Below, piece by piece: positions 1 through 6,459 of a stretch of DNA of 6,765 bases (the first letter of the stretch is position 1; every line of letters starts with the position of its first letter). The DNA comes from Clostridia bacterium (GTDB taxonomy: Bacteria; Bacillota; Clostridia; Oscillospirales; QAMX01). A program made the position numbers and the translations under genes. Under the pieces are notes generated by a model that was not told the origin of the DNA, did no database searches, and worked only from the letters and a program-made list of their open reading frames with translations. The DNA lies in NCBI GenBank assembly GCA_024404415.1, contig JAKSPX010000085.1, forward strand, positions 1 to 6,765, read 5' to 3'.

Positions 1-1005
1 CCGCCCACCTTCAACGGCGCACTTGGCGAGTATGAGCCGGAGGATTTGGATGCGCGCCCCGAGGAGGCGTCCGAAGTTGTCCCGCGCACGGGTGTGAACG
101 TGCTTGCCATTTCCTCCGGCACGGTGCAGAACGCCGAGGGCGCGAAAGACCGCGTGGATTCCCACCTGATCACCACCATCCCGCACGAAAAGACAGTCCC
201 CTTCCGCAAGCGCTTCGGCCGCCGCAGAAGAAACGAGGCTCGCCTCAACATTCTGAATCCGTCGGTCAGCTTCCGCTTCGTGGAGTCGGTCCATCGCCTC
301 GCCTTCCGCCTTGAGCACGAACACACCAAGGGCATGAAGGTCTTCCTCTTCTCCTCGGTCTCCGAAGCCGAAGGCAAATCCACCCTCGCCGCCAACACGG
401 CTCTATCGCTCGCCTCCCGCAGAGCCCGCGTGCTCTTCATCGACCTCGACCTGCGCCGCCCGGTGCAGTCCGACATATTGAACATCCGCGTCGACGATGA
501 GCACGAGCTCGGAAGCCAGCTCTACGCCGGCCGCAGCGCGCAGGATATCCTCGACAGCGCCACCATCGACCCGGGCACCGGATTGAACGTCCTTCTGAGC
601 AAGAAATCCTACGCGGACAAGATCCACTTCATCACCTCCCCCATTCTTGCCGAGCTTCTCACACTGGCGCGCGACCAGTACGATTACATCCTTCTGGATA
701 CGCCGCCGCTCGGCTATTTCTCGGATAGTGAGCTCATCAGCGACTTCGCCGACGGCGCGGTGCTGGTCATCCGGCAGGACATTGTCCCCGCCCCGCAGAT
801 CAACGACGCCATCGACGCCCTCTCGGCGGGCAAAGCCACGCTTTTGGGATACGTTCTCAACGATATGTATTATCTCTTCGGCTCCGTAACCTCCACGGGA
901 TACGACCGCTACGGCAAATACGGCAAGTACGGCAAATATGAAAAGACTTCCTCCAAGTCCTCAAGCGAGCACAAGTCCGATCATAAACGCACGCATAAGA
1001 ATTGA
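1..1005 (+). CDS. BY-kinase-like capsule/EPS tyrosine autokinase (CpsD/Wzc C-terminal type), 5' partial
   Basis: Cytoplasmic bacterial tyrosine kinase domain of the kind that controls capsule or exopolysaccharide assembly. The frame is open from base 1, giving 334 visible residues. A TTG at 46 is a possible start, but its GGAGG lies only 2 bases upstream, so I infer that the gene begins outside the window. In numbering from base 1, the Walker A is SEAEGKST (K126), the Walker A' is LFIDLDLRRP (D148, D150, R152) and the Walker B is YDYILLDTPP (D233). The C-terminus has a tyrosine cluster (three Gly-Lys-Tyr repeats, bases 910-939) followed by a basic, Ser/Lys/His-rich tail. About 60 residues before the ITTIPHEK segment contain no membrane helix. 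A Wzz part, if present, must lie upstream or be a separate partner. The next gene starts 14 bases later and is its paralogue. The family call is strong; kinase activity and the full length of the gene are unproven. Confidence 0.88.
   Translation, partial: PPTFNGALGEYEPEDLDARPEEASEVVPRTGVNVLAISSGTVQNAEGAKDRVDSHLITTIPHEKTVPFRKRFGRRRRNEARLNILNPSVSFRFVESVHRLAFRLEHEHTKGMKVFLFSSVSEAEGKSTLAANTALSLASRRARVLFIDLDLRRPVQSDILNIRVDDEHELGSQLYAGRSAQDILDSATIDPGTGLNVLLSKKSYADKIHFITSPILAELLTLARDQYDYILLDTPPLGYFSDSELISDFADGAVLVIRQDIVPAPQINDAIDALSAGKATLLGYVLNDMYYLFGSVTSTGYDRYGKYGKYGKYEKTSSKSSSEHKSDHKRTHKN
910..939 (+). repeat. Short 9-base tandem repeat encoding Gly-Lys-Tyr
   Basis: Three copies of TACGGCAAR (R is A or G), followed by a TAT codon, encode the Tyr-Gly-Lys-Tyr-Gly-Lys-Tyr-Gly-Lys-Tyr stretch near the C-terminus of the first kinase. 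BY-kinases carry their autophosphorylated tyrosines in such C-terminal clusters, so this is the likely phosphorylation tail. The lysine spacing differs from the neutral Gly-Tyr tail of the next gene. Confidence 0.8.
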
Positions 1006-1012
1006 GGGGAGG
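1005..1012 (+). promoter_or_regulatory. Ribosome binding site of the second kinase
   Basis: AGGGGAGG sits 7 bases before the ATG at 1020 and begins on the last base of the preceding TGA stop (1003-1005). It fixes the start at ATG 1020 rather than the in-frame TTG at 1002, which has no such site. The overlap with the upstream stop codon suggests that the two genes are translated from one message and may be coupled. Confidence 0.85.
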
Positions 1013-1019
1013 AATAGCC

Positions 1020-2504
1020 ATGGCCAATGAAGCATCCAATCAGCAGGGCATCGACCTTCGCCGTCTCTGGCGGCGCTTCCGCCCGTTTCTGAAAAAGGGC
1101 TGGTTCCTTCTCGTCCTTCTCGGTCTTTTAGGCGGCGCATACGGTTATTTCAGCGCCGCACGCAGCTACACGCCCATGTACCGCTCCGAAGCCGTTCTTT
1201 CAGTCACGGTCAGCACCGATGACAACGGCGGCATTGCCGCATACAGTTATTATTACGACAACTCCGCCGCCGTGCAGGCCGTTGAAATGTTCCCCTATCT
1301 TCTGAATTCCGACGTCATGCGCGACAAGATCTGCCAGGAGCTCGGCAAAGATCACATCAACGGCAATATCTCCGCCTCCTCCATTTCCGGCACCAACTTC
1401 TTCGTCGTCGGCGTCACCAGTGCCAACGCCATGGACGCCTATGAGATCGCCCGCGCCGTCATGACGGTCTTCCCCTACATCAGCAGCAAGATCAACGTCA
1501 ACACCCAGCTGGTCATCACTGAGGAACCCGCCTACGCCTCCGCGCCATATAACGAATTCACCTGGCAGGAGGATGCCCTGCGCTATGCCGCCTTCGGCGT
1601 CGCCGCGGGAGCTTTATTCCTCTTCCTGCTCTCTCTTCTCCGCCGCACAGCCCTCTCCGCTTCCGATGTGCACCAGTTCTTCCACGTCCCCTGCCTTGCG
1701 CACATCCCCGAAGCCAACCTGAAAAAGCGCAGCAATCAGGCGCAGAGCGCCCTCCTGGTCACCAGGCTGGCCTCCAACGGCGCCTTTGCCGAAGCCTTCC
1801 GCAATCTGCGCCTCAAGCTTCTGCGCCAGCTCAAGGACGACGAAAAGGTCATCATGTTCACCAGCACCCTGCCCTCCGAAGGCAAGAGTGTTTCCGCCGT
1901 CAATACCGCTCTGACGCTCGCCTCTGCCGGCAAGAGTGTGCTCCTGGTCGACGGCGACATCCGCAGTCCCTCTGTCAAGGCCGTTCTCGGCCTCAAGGAG
2001 CATTCCAGCGGCCTCGGCGCCCTTCTGCAGGGCGGCATGCCGAATCTCAAGTGCTATGAAAAAACCTCCCTTTATGTGCTCGCCGACGACGAAGGCGTAG
2101 AGGACGCCCTCCACCTTCTCAACCACGAACACCTCAGCCGCGTGATCGAACAGGTGCGTCCGCACTTCGATTACATCGTTCTGGACACGCCGCCCTGCTC
2201 CATGATGGCGGATGCGGCGGTCTTCGCCGGGGTTTCGGACCGTGTCGTCTATGTTGTGCGCGAGGACTACGCCGCCGTCTCCCAGATTTCCGACAGCGTT
2301 TCCGCTCTCAACGACATGGGAAGTGACCTCGCAGGCTACATTTTCAACCGCGCAAAAAAGTCCTCCTCCCACGGTCACTACGGCTATGGGTACGGTTATG
2401 GCTACGGCTACGGGTACAGCTACGGCTATGGGTACAGCTACGGCAAGTACGGCGGCTACAACTATAAGAAAGATGACGGCTACCGCTACGGGAAGGACGA
2501 ATAA
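1020..2504 (+). CDS. Wzz-domain/BY-kinase fusion (Wzc-like polysaccharide co-polymerase and tyrosine autokinase)
   Basis: Full-length polysaccharide co-polymerase of 494 residues. It would sit in the cytoplasmic membrane, set polymer length and export, and phosphorylate itself on tyrosine. TM1 is at about 27-45, followed by an extracytoplasmic Wzz-type region (about 46-187) and TM2 (about 188-208). The cytoplasmic ATPase/kinase domain has Walker A STLPSEGKS (K289), Walker A' LLVDGDIRSP (D311, D313, R315) and Walker B FDYIVLDTPP (D389). From residue 453 to the end is a low-complexity Gly-Tyr tail with 16 tyrosines, the expected site of autophosphorylation. In many Firmicutes the Wzz and kinase parts are separate proteins (CpsC and CpsD); here they are one chain, as in E. 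coli Wzc. The gene lies 14 bases after a second BY-kinase and 30 bases before an ABC exporter, probably in one operon. All core motifs are intact. The specific polymer cannot be read from the sequence. Confidence 0.93.
   Translation: MANEASNQQGIDLRRLWRRFRPFLKKGWFLLVLLGLLGGAYGYFSAARSYTPMYRSEAVLSVTVSTDDNGGIAAYSYYYDNSAAVQAVEMFPYLLNSDVMRDKICQELGKDHINGNISASSISGTNFFVVGVTSANAMDAYEIARAVMTVFPYISSKINVNTQLVITEEPAYASAPYNEFTWQEDALRYAAFGVAAGALFLFLLSLLRRTALSASDVHQFFHVPCLAHIPEANLKKRSNQAQSALLVTRLASNGAFAEAFRNLRLKLLRQLKDDEKVIMFTSTLPSEGKSVSAVNTALTLASAGKSVLLVDGDIRSPSVKAVLGLKEHSSGLGALLQGGMPNLKCYEKTSLYVLADDEGVEDALHLLNHEHLSRVIEQVRPHFDYIVLDTPPCSMMADAAVFAGVSDRVVYVVREDYAAVSQISDSVSALNDMGSDLAGYIFNRAKKSSSHGHYGYGYGYGYGYGYSYGYGYSYGKYGGYNYKKDDGYRYGKDE
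2379..2489 (+). repeat. Gly-Tyr codon repeat in the kinase tail (6-base unit, with an 18-base tandem duplication)
   Basis: Alternating GGN and TAY codons, with occasional AGC, encode the tyrosine-rich C-terminus of the second kinase. Two adjacent 18-base units (2406-2423 and 2424-2441) differ at one base, which points to recent duplication or slippage. The units are multiples of three, so copy-number changes would lengthen or shorten the tail without breaking the frame. After 2442 the repeat decays into a more irregular Lys/Gly/Tyr/Asp sequence. Confidence 0.9.
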
Positions 2505-2534
2505 CCCCCGCCCGGTATCCAAAGACAGATCATT

Positions 2535-4283
2535 ATGCTTCGTAAAATCATCAAAAAGCTCCGCGAGGGCGCTCTGCGCGATATGATCGCCGAGACCAAA
2601 TGGATCTATCACTACGCGGCCCGTTACAGAAGCGCCATCGCCATTTATCTCGTCATCGGCCTCTCCGCCACGGCCCTTGGCCTCGGGAGCAGCGTCGCCT
2701 CCAAGTATCTGATTGACGCCGTGATCGGTCGGGATGACAACTCCATCATCCCCGCCGCCGTCTTTTACATCGTCATGGGCCTCGTCCGCATCGGCGCCAA
2801 CGCTCTGACGCGGCGCGTGAGCGGCAAGATCAGCGTGCAGGCCTCCAACGAGATCCGCGCCGACGTTTTCGCCCGCTTCCTCGACGTGGACTGGCAGGCC
2901 TCTCTGGATTATCACTCCGGCGACCTGCTCACGCGCGTCAACTCCGACGTGGCGACGGTGTCGGAAAGCATCCTCGGCTGGATCCCGAGTCTCATCACCG
3001 GCCTTGTGCAGTTTTTCGGAACGCTGGCAGTCATTCTCTACTACGACCCGACCATGGCGGTCATCGCTCTGCTCGGTGCGCCCGTCACGGTGCTGCTTTC
3101 GCGCTTTCTTCTCTCGCGCCTGCGTTCCTTCAGCGTGCCCGTCCGCGAGCGCCAGGCGGAGCTGACCGGTTTTTCTGAGGCATCGCTCCAGAACCTTCAG
3201 GCCATCAAGTCCTTCCATCTGGAAGGGCAGTTCCGCTCCAAGCTCGATTTTCTCCAAAAGCTTTACCGCGACGTCGCTCTGGACTACAACCTCTTCTCGG
3301 TCGGCACCGGCCTTCTCCTCTCCTCCACCGGGTTTGCCGTGTCGGTCCTGTGCTTTGCCTGGGGCGCTTACCGTCTCTGGGGCGGCTTCATCAGCTACGG
3401 CACCATGCTCCTCTTCATTCAGCTCGCCGGGCTGGTCTCCTCCTCCTTCTCTTCCCTGGTGCATCTGATCCCCTCGGCCGTCTCGGCGACTGTGGCAGCC
3501 GGACGTATCACCGCCATTCTCTCCCTGCCGCATGAGGACGAATCGCTTTCAATTGATACCAGGGAGGTCCTTGCCCACGCCGAAGACGGCGTTTCGGTCG
3601 CGCTCGACCACGTCGCTTTCCAATATAAAAACGGCCGCCCGGTCTTCACCGACGTTTCGCTCACGGCAGCTCCCGGCGAGATCATCGGCGTCGTCAGTCC
3701 CTCCGGCGGCGGCAAGACCACGCTCATCCGCACCCTCCTCGGTCTGATCGCGCCCGACGAAGGTCAGGTCACCTTCTCCGCAGGCGGACATACCGCATCC
3801 ATCGTGCCGCCTCTGCGCACCCTTGTGACCTATGTGGCGCAGGAAAAGGTAGTCTTCTCCGGCACCGTCGCCGACTCGCTGCGCCTTTCTTCCCCGCTCG
3901 CCACCGACGACGAGCTTTGGAAAGCGTTGGAAGCGGCCTGCGCGAAGGATTTCATCGAGGTGCTGCCTCAGAAGCTCGAAACGCCAATCGGTGAGCGCGG
4001 CAGCGGTTTCTCGGAAGGGCAGCTTCAGCGTCTCTCCATTGCCCGCGCCATACTCTCGGACGCCCCGGTCATGCTTCTGGATGAGGCTACCTCGGCACTC
4101 GACCTCGCCACCGAAAAGCAGGTCCTTTCCAACGTCCTCTCCGACCCGCGCCGCCGCACCGTCATCGTCACCACCCACCGTCCGACCGTCCTCCGCTCCT
4201 GCACCCGTGTCTATTCCCTTGAAAAAGGCAAAGCCGTCCTGCTGGACGAGGAAAAGATCAGGGTGCTTGCCGAAGCCCGCTGA
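2535..4283 (+). CDS. ABC exporter, fused permease-ATPase half-transporter
   Basis: A 582-residue type IV ABC exporter half-molecule, expected to act as a dimer in the cytoplasmic membrane. Six hydrophobic segments lie at about 34-56, 71-92, 147-168, 171-195, 257-279 and 284-305. The ATPase domain starts near 350: aromatic A-loop Tyr364, Walker A SPSGGGKTT (K394), Q-loop Gln436, signature FSEGQ (492-496, a variant of LSGGQ), Walker B VMLLDE (D516, E517), D-loop SALD (520-523) and H-loop His548. All catalytic residues are present. There is no N-terminal C39 peptidase, so it is not a LanT-type peptide exporter. ATG 2535 is chosen because it gives the usual short basic N-terminus; its ribosome binding site is poor, and ATG 2583 is a weaker alternative. 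Its place after two BY-kinases suggests export of a glycan, lipid-linked sugar (as PglK or MsbA do) or another envelope component. The substrate is inferred from context only. Confidence 0.92.
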   Translation: MLRKIIKKLREGALRDMIAETKWIYHYAARYRSAIAIYLVIGLSATALGLGSSVASKYLIDAVIGRDDNSIIPAAVFYIVMGLVRIGANALTRRVSGKISVQASNEIRADVFARFLDVDWQASLDYHSGDLLTRVNSDVATVSESILGWIPSLITGLVQFFGTLAVILYYDPTMAVIALLGAPVTVLLSRFLLSRLRSFSVPVRERQAELTGFSEASLQNLQAIKSFHLEGQFRSKLDFLQKLYRDVALDYNLFSVGTGLLLSSTGFAVSVLCFAWGAYRLWGGFISYGTMLLFIQLAGLVSSSFSSLVHLIPSAVSATVAAGRITAILSLPHEDESLSIDTREVLAHAEDGVSVALDHVAFQYKNGRPVFTDVSLTAAPGEIIGVVSPSGGGKTTLIRTLLGLIAPDEGQVTFSAGGHTASIVPPLRTLVTYVAQEKVVFSGTVADSLRLSSPLATDDELWKALEAACAKDFIEVLPQKLETPIGERGSGFSEGQLQRLSIARAILSDAPVMLLDEATSALDLATEKQVLSNVLSDPRRRTVIVTTHRPTVLRSCTRVYSLEKGKAVLLDEEKIRVLAEAR

Positions 4284-4292
4284 TCAAACCAT

Positions 4293-4341
4293 AAAAATGC
4301 GCTCCGTCTTTCAAATCAAGAAAGCCGGAGCGTTTGTTTTT
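4293..4341. terminator. Bidirectional intrinsic terminator between convergent genes
   Basis: A hairpin has arms CGCTCCGTCTTTC (4300-4312) and GAAAGCCGGAGCG (4320-4332), with a single T-C mismatch and a 7-base loop. On the + strand it is followed by TTTGTTTTT (4333-4341). On the - strand it is followed by the complement of the A-run at 4293-4297, giving CATTTTT. It lies between the stop of the ABC exporter (4283) and the stop of the oppositely oriented dehydratase (4354), so it can end both transcripts. Confidence 0.85.
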
Positions 4342-4353
4342 GATGTATGGATC

Positions 4354-6225
4354 TCAGTTTCTTGACGGATGATAGGTGGTGACCAGGGACGTGACCGCGT
4401 CGATGATGCCTTCCTGATCGTTGGTCTCGCAGAGCATCCCGAGCGCCTCCAGCGACAGCCGGAGTTGGTCCTCAGAGAATTCCGCCGGGTGGCCGATGAA
4501 GATGAGGTCGTTGGCGGTCGTACCCATGCCCTCCTCGCTCATCAACAGCTCCTCGTAAAGCTTTTCGCCGGGGCGCAGGCCGGTGTAGACGATCTTGATG
4601 TCCACGTCCGGTTCCATGCCCGAAAGGCGGATCATGTTGCGCGCGAGGTCGTCAATGCGCACCGGGTCGCCCATGTCCAGCACGAAGATCTCGCCGCCCT
4701 TGGCGTAGACCCCTGCCTGCATGACCAGCGACACCGCTTCGGGGATGGTCATGAAGTAGCGGATGATATCCTTGTGGGTGACAGTGACCGGGCCGCCCTC
4801 CTCGATCTGCTTGCGGAACAGCGGGATAACGCTGCCGTTGCTGCCGAGGACGTTGCCGAAGCGAACGGCGACAAAGCGGGTGTGGACCGACTTTTTGGCG
4901 AAGGTCTGCACGATCATTTCGCAGACGCGCTTGCTCGCGCCCATGATGTTGGTGGGGTTCACCGCTTTGTCGGTGGAGATCATCACGAAGGTGTCGGTTC
5001 CATAGCGGTCGGCAGCCGATGCCACATGATAGGTGCCGAAGACGTTATTTTTGATGGCCTCGCAGGGGCTTTCTTCCATCAGCGGCACGTGCTTGTGTGC
5101 CGCCGCGTGGTAGACGATGTCCGGCTTGAATTCTTCAAAGAGCATGTCCACGCGCTTTGCGTCGCGCACCGATCCGATGCGCACCTCCAGCGGCAGAGCA
5201 TCCCCATACTTTCTCAGAAGCTCCTGCTGGATGGCGTAGGCGTTGTTTTCGTAAATATCGAAGATGACCAGTTTCCCGGGCTCGCGCGCCGCGACCTGTC
5301 GGCAAAGCTCACTGCCGATGCTGCCGCCGCCGCCCGTGACCAGTACCGTCTTGCCTTTGATATTCGCGCCGATCTCTTCCATGTTGACCTTCACCGAATC
5401 GCGTCCGAGGAGGTCTTCGATCTCCACTTTGCGCAGGCGACTGACGGTGACGTCTCCGTTGGCGATCTGGGCAAGGCCCGGCAGGATCTTGAGAGGCAAA
5501 CCGGTATTCTGGCAGCGCGAGATGATCTCGCGGCGCTCACTGCCGATGCAGGAGGGAATGGTGAAGACGATCTCTTCGACTTCATACTTTTTTGCCGCTT
5601 CGGCGATGCTTTCGCGTCCGCCGACGACCGGCACCCCGTCGAGGCGGAGCTTCCATTTATCCTTGTTGTCGTCGATGATGCAGACGACCTTGTTCTTGGA
5701 ATCCTTGCTGTTGATGAACTCCTGCAGGATGATCAGACCGGCTTCGCCGCCGCCGATGAGCATGGTCCTTTTGCGCTTGCCGCTTTGGCGGATGCGCGAC
5801 CGGATGTGGCGGGCAGAGATCAGCGCCATGCGCTCAAGGATCATCATCGCCGTCAGGAAAAGCCAGAAGAGCACCGGGAAGCTGCGCGGGATGGAAAGCT
5901 CCATCAGTGCCATGGCGAAATACTGGCCAAGGGCGAGGAAGGCGTTGGCGGCACCGATGCGCAGAACGTCTCGCAGTCCGACCGACGACCATACATTGGT
6001 ATAGAGGCCACACACGGCAAAGAGGATCAGCGCCGCCGCCGTCACGATGGGGGCAAAGCGAATAACGCTTTCCAGATACCCGCTTTTTCTGAGCAGGGTC
6101 ATGCTCAGCTCATGACGGATGAAAAGCGCCAGGAACTGTGCAAGATTGATGATGACGATGTCGGCGATCAAAAGCGTGACCGTTCTGAGAATATGCCGCT
6201 TACTGCGGCTTGACAAAAAGTTCAT
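4354..6225 (-). CDS. Membrane-anchored UDP-sugar 4,6-dehydratase (PglF/WbpM/CapD class)
   Basis: Large polysaccharide-biosynthesis dehydratase of 623 residues from the ATG at 6225. The family converts UDP-GlcNAc to a UDP-4-keto-6-deoxy sugar, the first step to bacillosamine, QuiNAc or FucNAc-type residues. The N-terminus has four hydrophobic segments (about 14-37, 58-73, 87-110 and 115-134). A first Rossmann-like domain begins at LIGGGEAG (156-163). The extended SDR catalytic domain begins at VTGGGGSIGSE (296-306), which binds the dinucleotide cofactor. The STDKAVNPTNIMGASK segment (417-432) carries Met428 and Lys432, the Met-for-Tyr variant (SMK triad) of the large dehydratases. LRPGEKLYEELL (550-561) is also typical. 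In-frame upstream starts exist at ATG 6252 and TTG 6258; none has a strong ribosome binding site. I chose 6225 because MNFL followed by basic residues and then TM1 is the usual N-terminus. It is monocistronic, with its own promoter, and convergent to the kinase/exporter operon. The exact sugar product is not determined. Confidence 0.92.
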   Translation of the reverse strand: MNFLSSRSKRHILRTVTLLIADIVIINLAQFLALFIRHELSMTLLRKSGYLESVIRFAPIVTAAALILFAVCGLYTNVWSSVGLRDVLRIGAANAFLALGQYFAMALMELSIPRSFPVLFWLFLTAMMILERMALISARHIRSRIRQSGKRKRTMLIGGGEAGLIILQEFINSKDSKNKVVCIIDDNKDKWKLRLDGVPVVGGRESIAEAAKKYEVEEIVFTIPSCIGSERREIISRCQNTGLPLKILPGLAQIANGDVTVSRLRKVEIEDLLGRDSVKVNMEEIGANIKGKTVLVTGGGGSIGSELCRQVAAREPGKLVIFDIYENNAYAIQQELLRKYGDALPLEVRIGSVRDAKRVDMLFEEFKPDIVYHAAAHKHVPLMEESPCEAIKNNVFGTYHVASAADRYGTDTFVMISTDKAVNPTNIMGASKRVCEMIVQTFAKKSVHTRFVAVRFGNVLGSNGSVIPLFRKQIEEGGPVTVTHKDIIRYFMTIPEAVSLVMQAGVYAKGGEIFVLDMGDPVRIDDLARNMIRLSGMEPDVDIKIVYTGLRPGEKLYEELLMSEEGMGTTANDLIFIGHPAEFSEDQLRLSLEALGMLCETNDQEGIIDAVTSLVTTYHPSRN

Positions 6226-6260
6226 ATAAAACAACCCGCTTTCGGATAGCATTGGCAAAA

Positions 6261-6270
6261 TTTCTCATTT
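6261..6270. repeat. 10-base direct repeat TTTCTCATTT, copy 1
   Basis: TTTCTCATTT (AAATGAGAAA on the - strand) occurs here and again, unchanged, at 6318-6327. This copy lies in the predicted 5' leader of the dehydratase message, just downstream of the expected transcription start. The other copy lies just upstream of the -35 box. The placement on both sides of one promoter would suit a regulator binding site, but no regulator is encoded in the window, and AT-rich DNA can produce such matches by chance. Confidence 0.4.
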
Positions 6271-6284
6271 ATGACAATAAGAGT

Positions 6285-6313
6285 ATTATAGCACGTTTTT
6301 TCGGCGGTGTCCA
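6285..6313 (-). promoter_or_regulatory. Sigma-A-type promoter of the dehydratase
   Basis: Reading the - strand: -35 TGGACA (complement of 6308-6313), a 17-base spacer, and -10 TATAAT (complement of 6285-6290). A TGC directly before the -10 forms an extended -10 element. Transcription should start near 6278, giving a leader of about 50 bases before the ATG at 6225. The near-consensus match suggests strong, possibly constitutive, expression independent of the kinase operon. Confidence 0.85.
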
Positions 6314-6317
6314 TACC

Positions 6318-6327
6318 TTTCTCATTT
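6318..6327. repeat. 10-base direct repeat TTTCTCATTT, copy 2
   Basis: Second exact copy of TTTCTCATTT, 57 bases from the first (start to start) and 4 bases upstream of the -35 box of the dehydratase promoter. It is a possible operator half of a promoter-flanking pair. Function is unproven. Confidence 0.4.
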
Positions 6328-6359
6328 TTCCCTTTTGAGACATCATCTTTCACATTATA

Positions 6360-6396
6360 TTGCAAATCTCAGTTTTTTTATAAAAGGGGGTTGCAA
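6360..6396. promoter_or_regulatory. Pair of TTGCAA palindromes upstream of the small secreted protein
   Basis: The six-base palindrome TTGCAA occurs at 6360-6365 and 6391-6396, 31 bases apart start to start, about three helical turns. The second copy is also the -35 box of the promoter of the 79-residue gene. Two sites on one face of the helix could bind a regulator that competes with RNA polymerase. This is only a spacing observation and may be coincidence. Confidence 0.25.
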
Positions 6397-6419
6397 TTTT
6401 CGAATAGATAGTGTATAAT
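6391..6419 (+). promoter_or_regulatory. Sigma-A-type promoter of the small secreted protein
   Basis: -35 TTGCAA (6391-6396), a 17-base spacer, and -10 TATAAT (6414-6419). The start of transcription should fall near 6426, giving a leader of about 34 bases. The promoter diverges from that of the dehydratase; the -35 boxes are about 78 bases apart, so the two genes share a compact AT-rich control region. Confidence 0.85.
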
Positions 6420-6442
6420 AAGTCCACTAAATGGCAAAACAA

Positions 6443-6450
6443 TATGGAGG
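6443..6450 (+). promoter_or_regulatory. Ribosome binding site that sets the TTG start of the small secreted protein
   Basis: TATGGAGG, with the core GGAGG at 6446-6450, lies 9 bases before TTG 6460. The codons after that TTG encode a classical Lys-Lys-plus-hydrophobic signal peptide, so the non-ATG start is well supported. There is no in-frame ATG before the hydrophobic core. Confidence 0.85.
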
Positions 6451-6459
6451 TAAATTGTC

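Noticed and set aside
2379..2489. A CRISPR or other non-coding repeat array
   Set aside because: The repeat is in frame, follows codon pairs for Gly and Tyr with synonymous changes, has no spacers, and forms the C-terminal tail expected of a BY-kinase.
1614..3533. A 639-codon open frame on the - strand opposite the second kinase and the ABC exporter
   Set aside because: It spans two well-supported genes and their gap, has no recognisable domain, is full of low-complexity Gly/Ala/Glu/Asp sequence and reads as the complement of biased GC-rich codons. It is a shadow frame.
5264..6004. A 246-codon + strand frame inside the dehydratase
   Set aside because: Rich in Ser/Arg/Pro with no domain and no ribosome binding site; it lies wholly within the real gene.
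4369..6213. A 614-codon open frame on the + strand opposite the dehydratase
   Set aside because: The composition is dominated by Asp, His, Ala and Arg with no motifs, while the - strand frame has all the motifs of a known enzyme family. Antisense shadow.
6203..6268. A short out-of-frame reading frame (ATG at 6268, - strand) overlapping the start of the dehydratase
   Set aside because: It has no ribosome binding site, lies in the predicted leader and runs out of frame into the gene; nothing supports translation.
6335..6361. A second possible + strand promoter, TTGAGA with TATATT
   Set aside because: The spacer is only 15 bases and both boxes are weaker than those at 6391-6419, which lie at a suitable distance from the gene.
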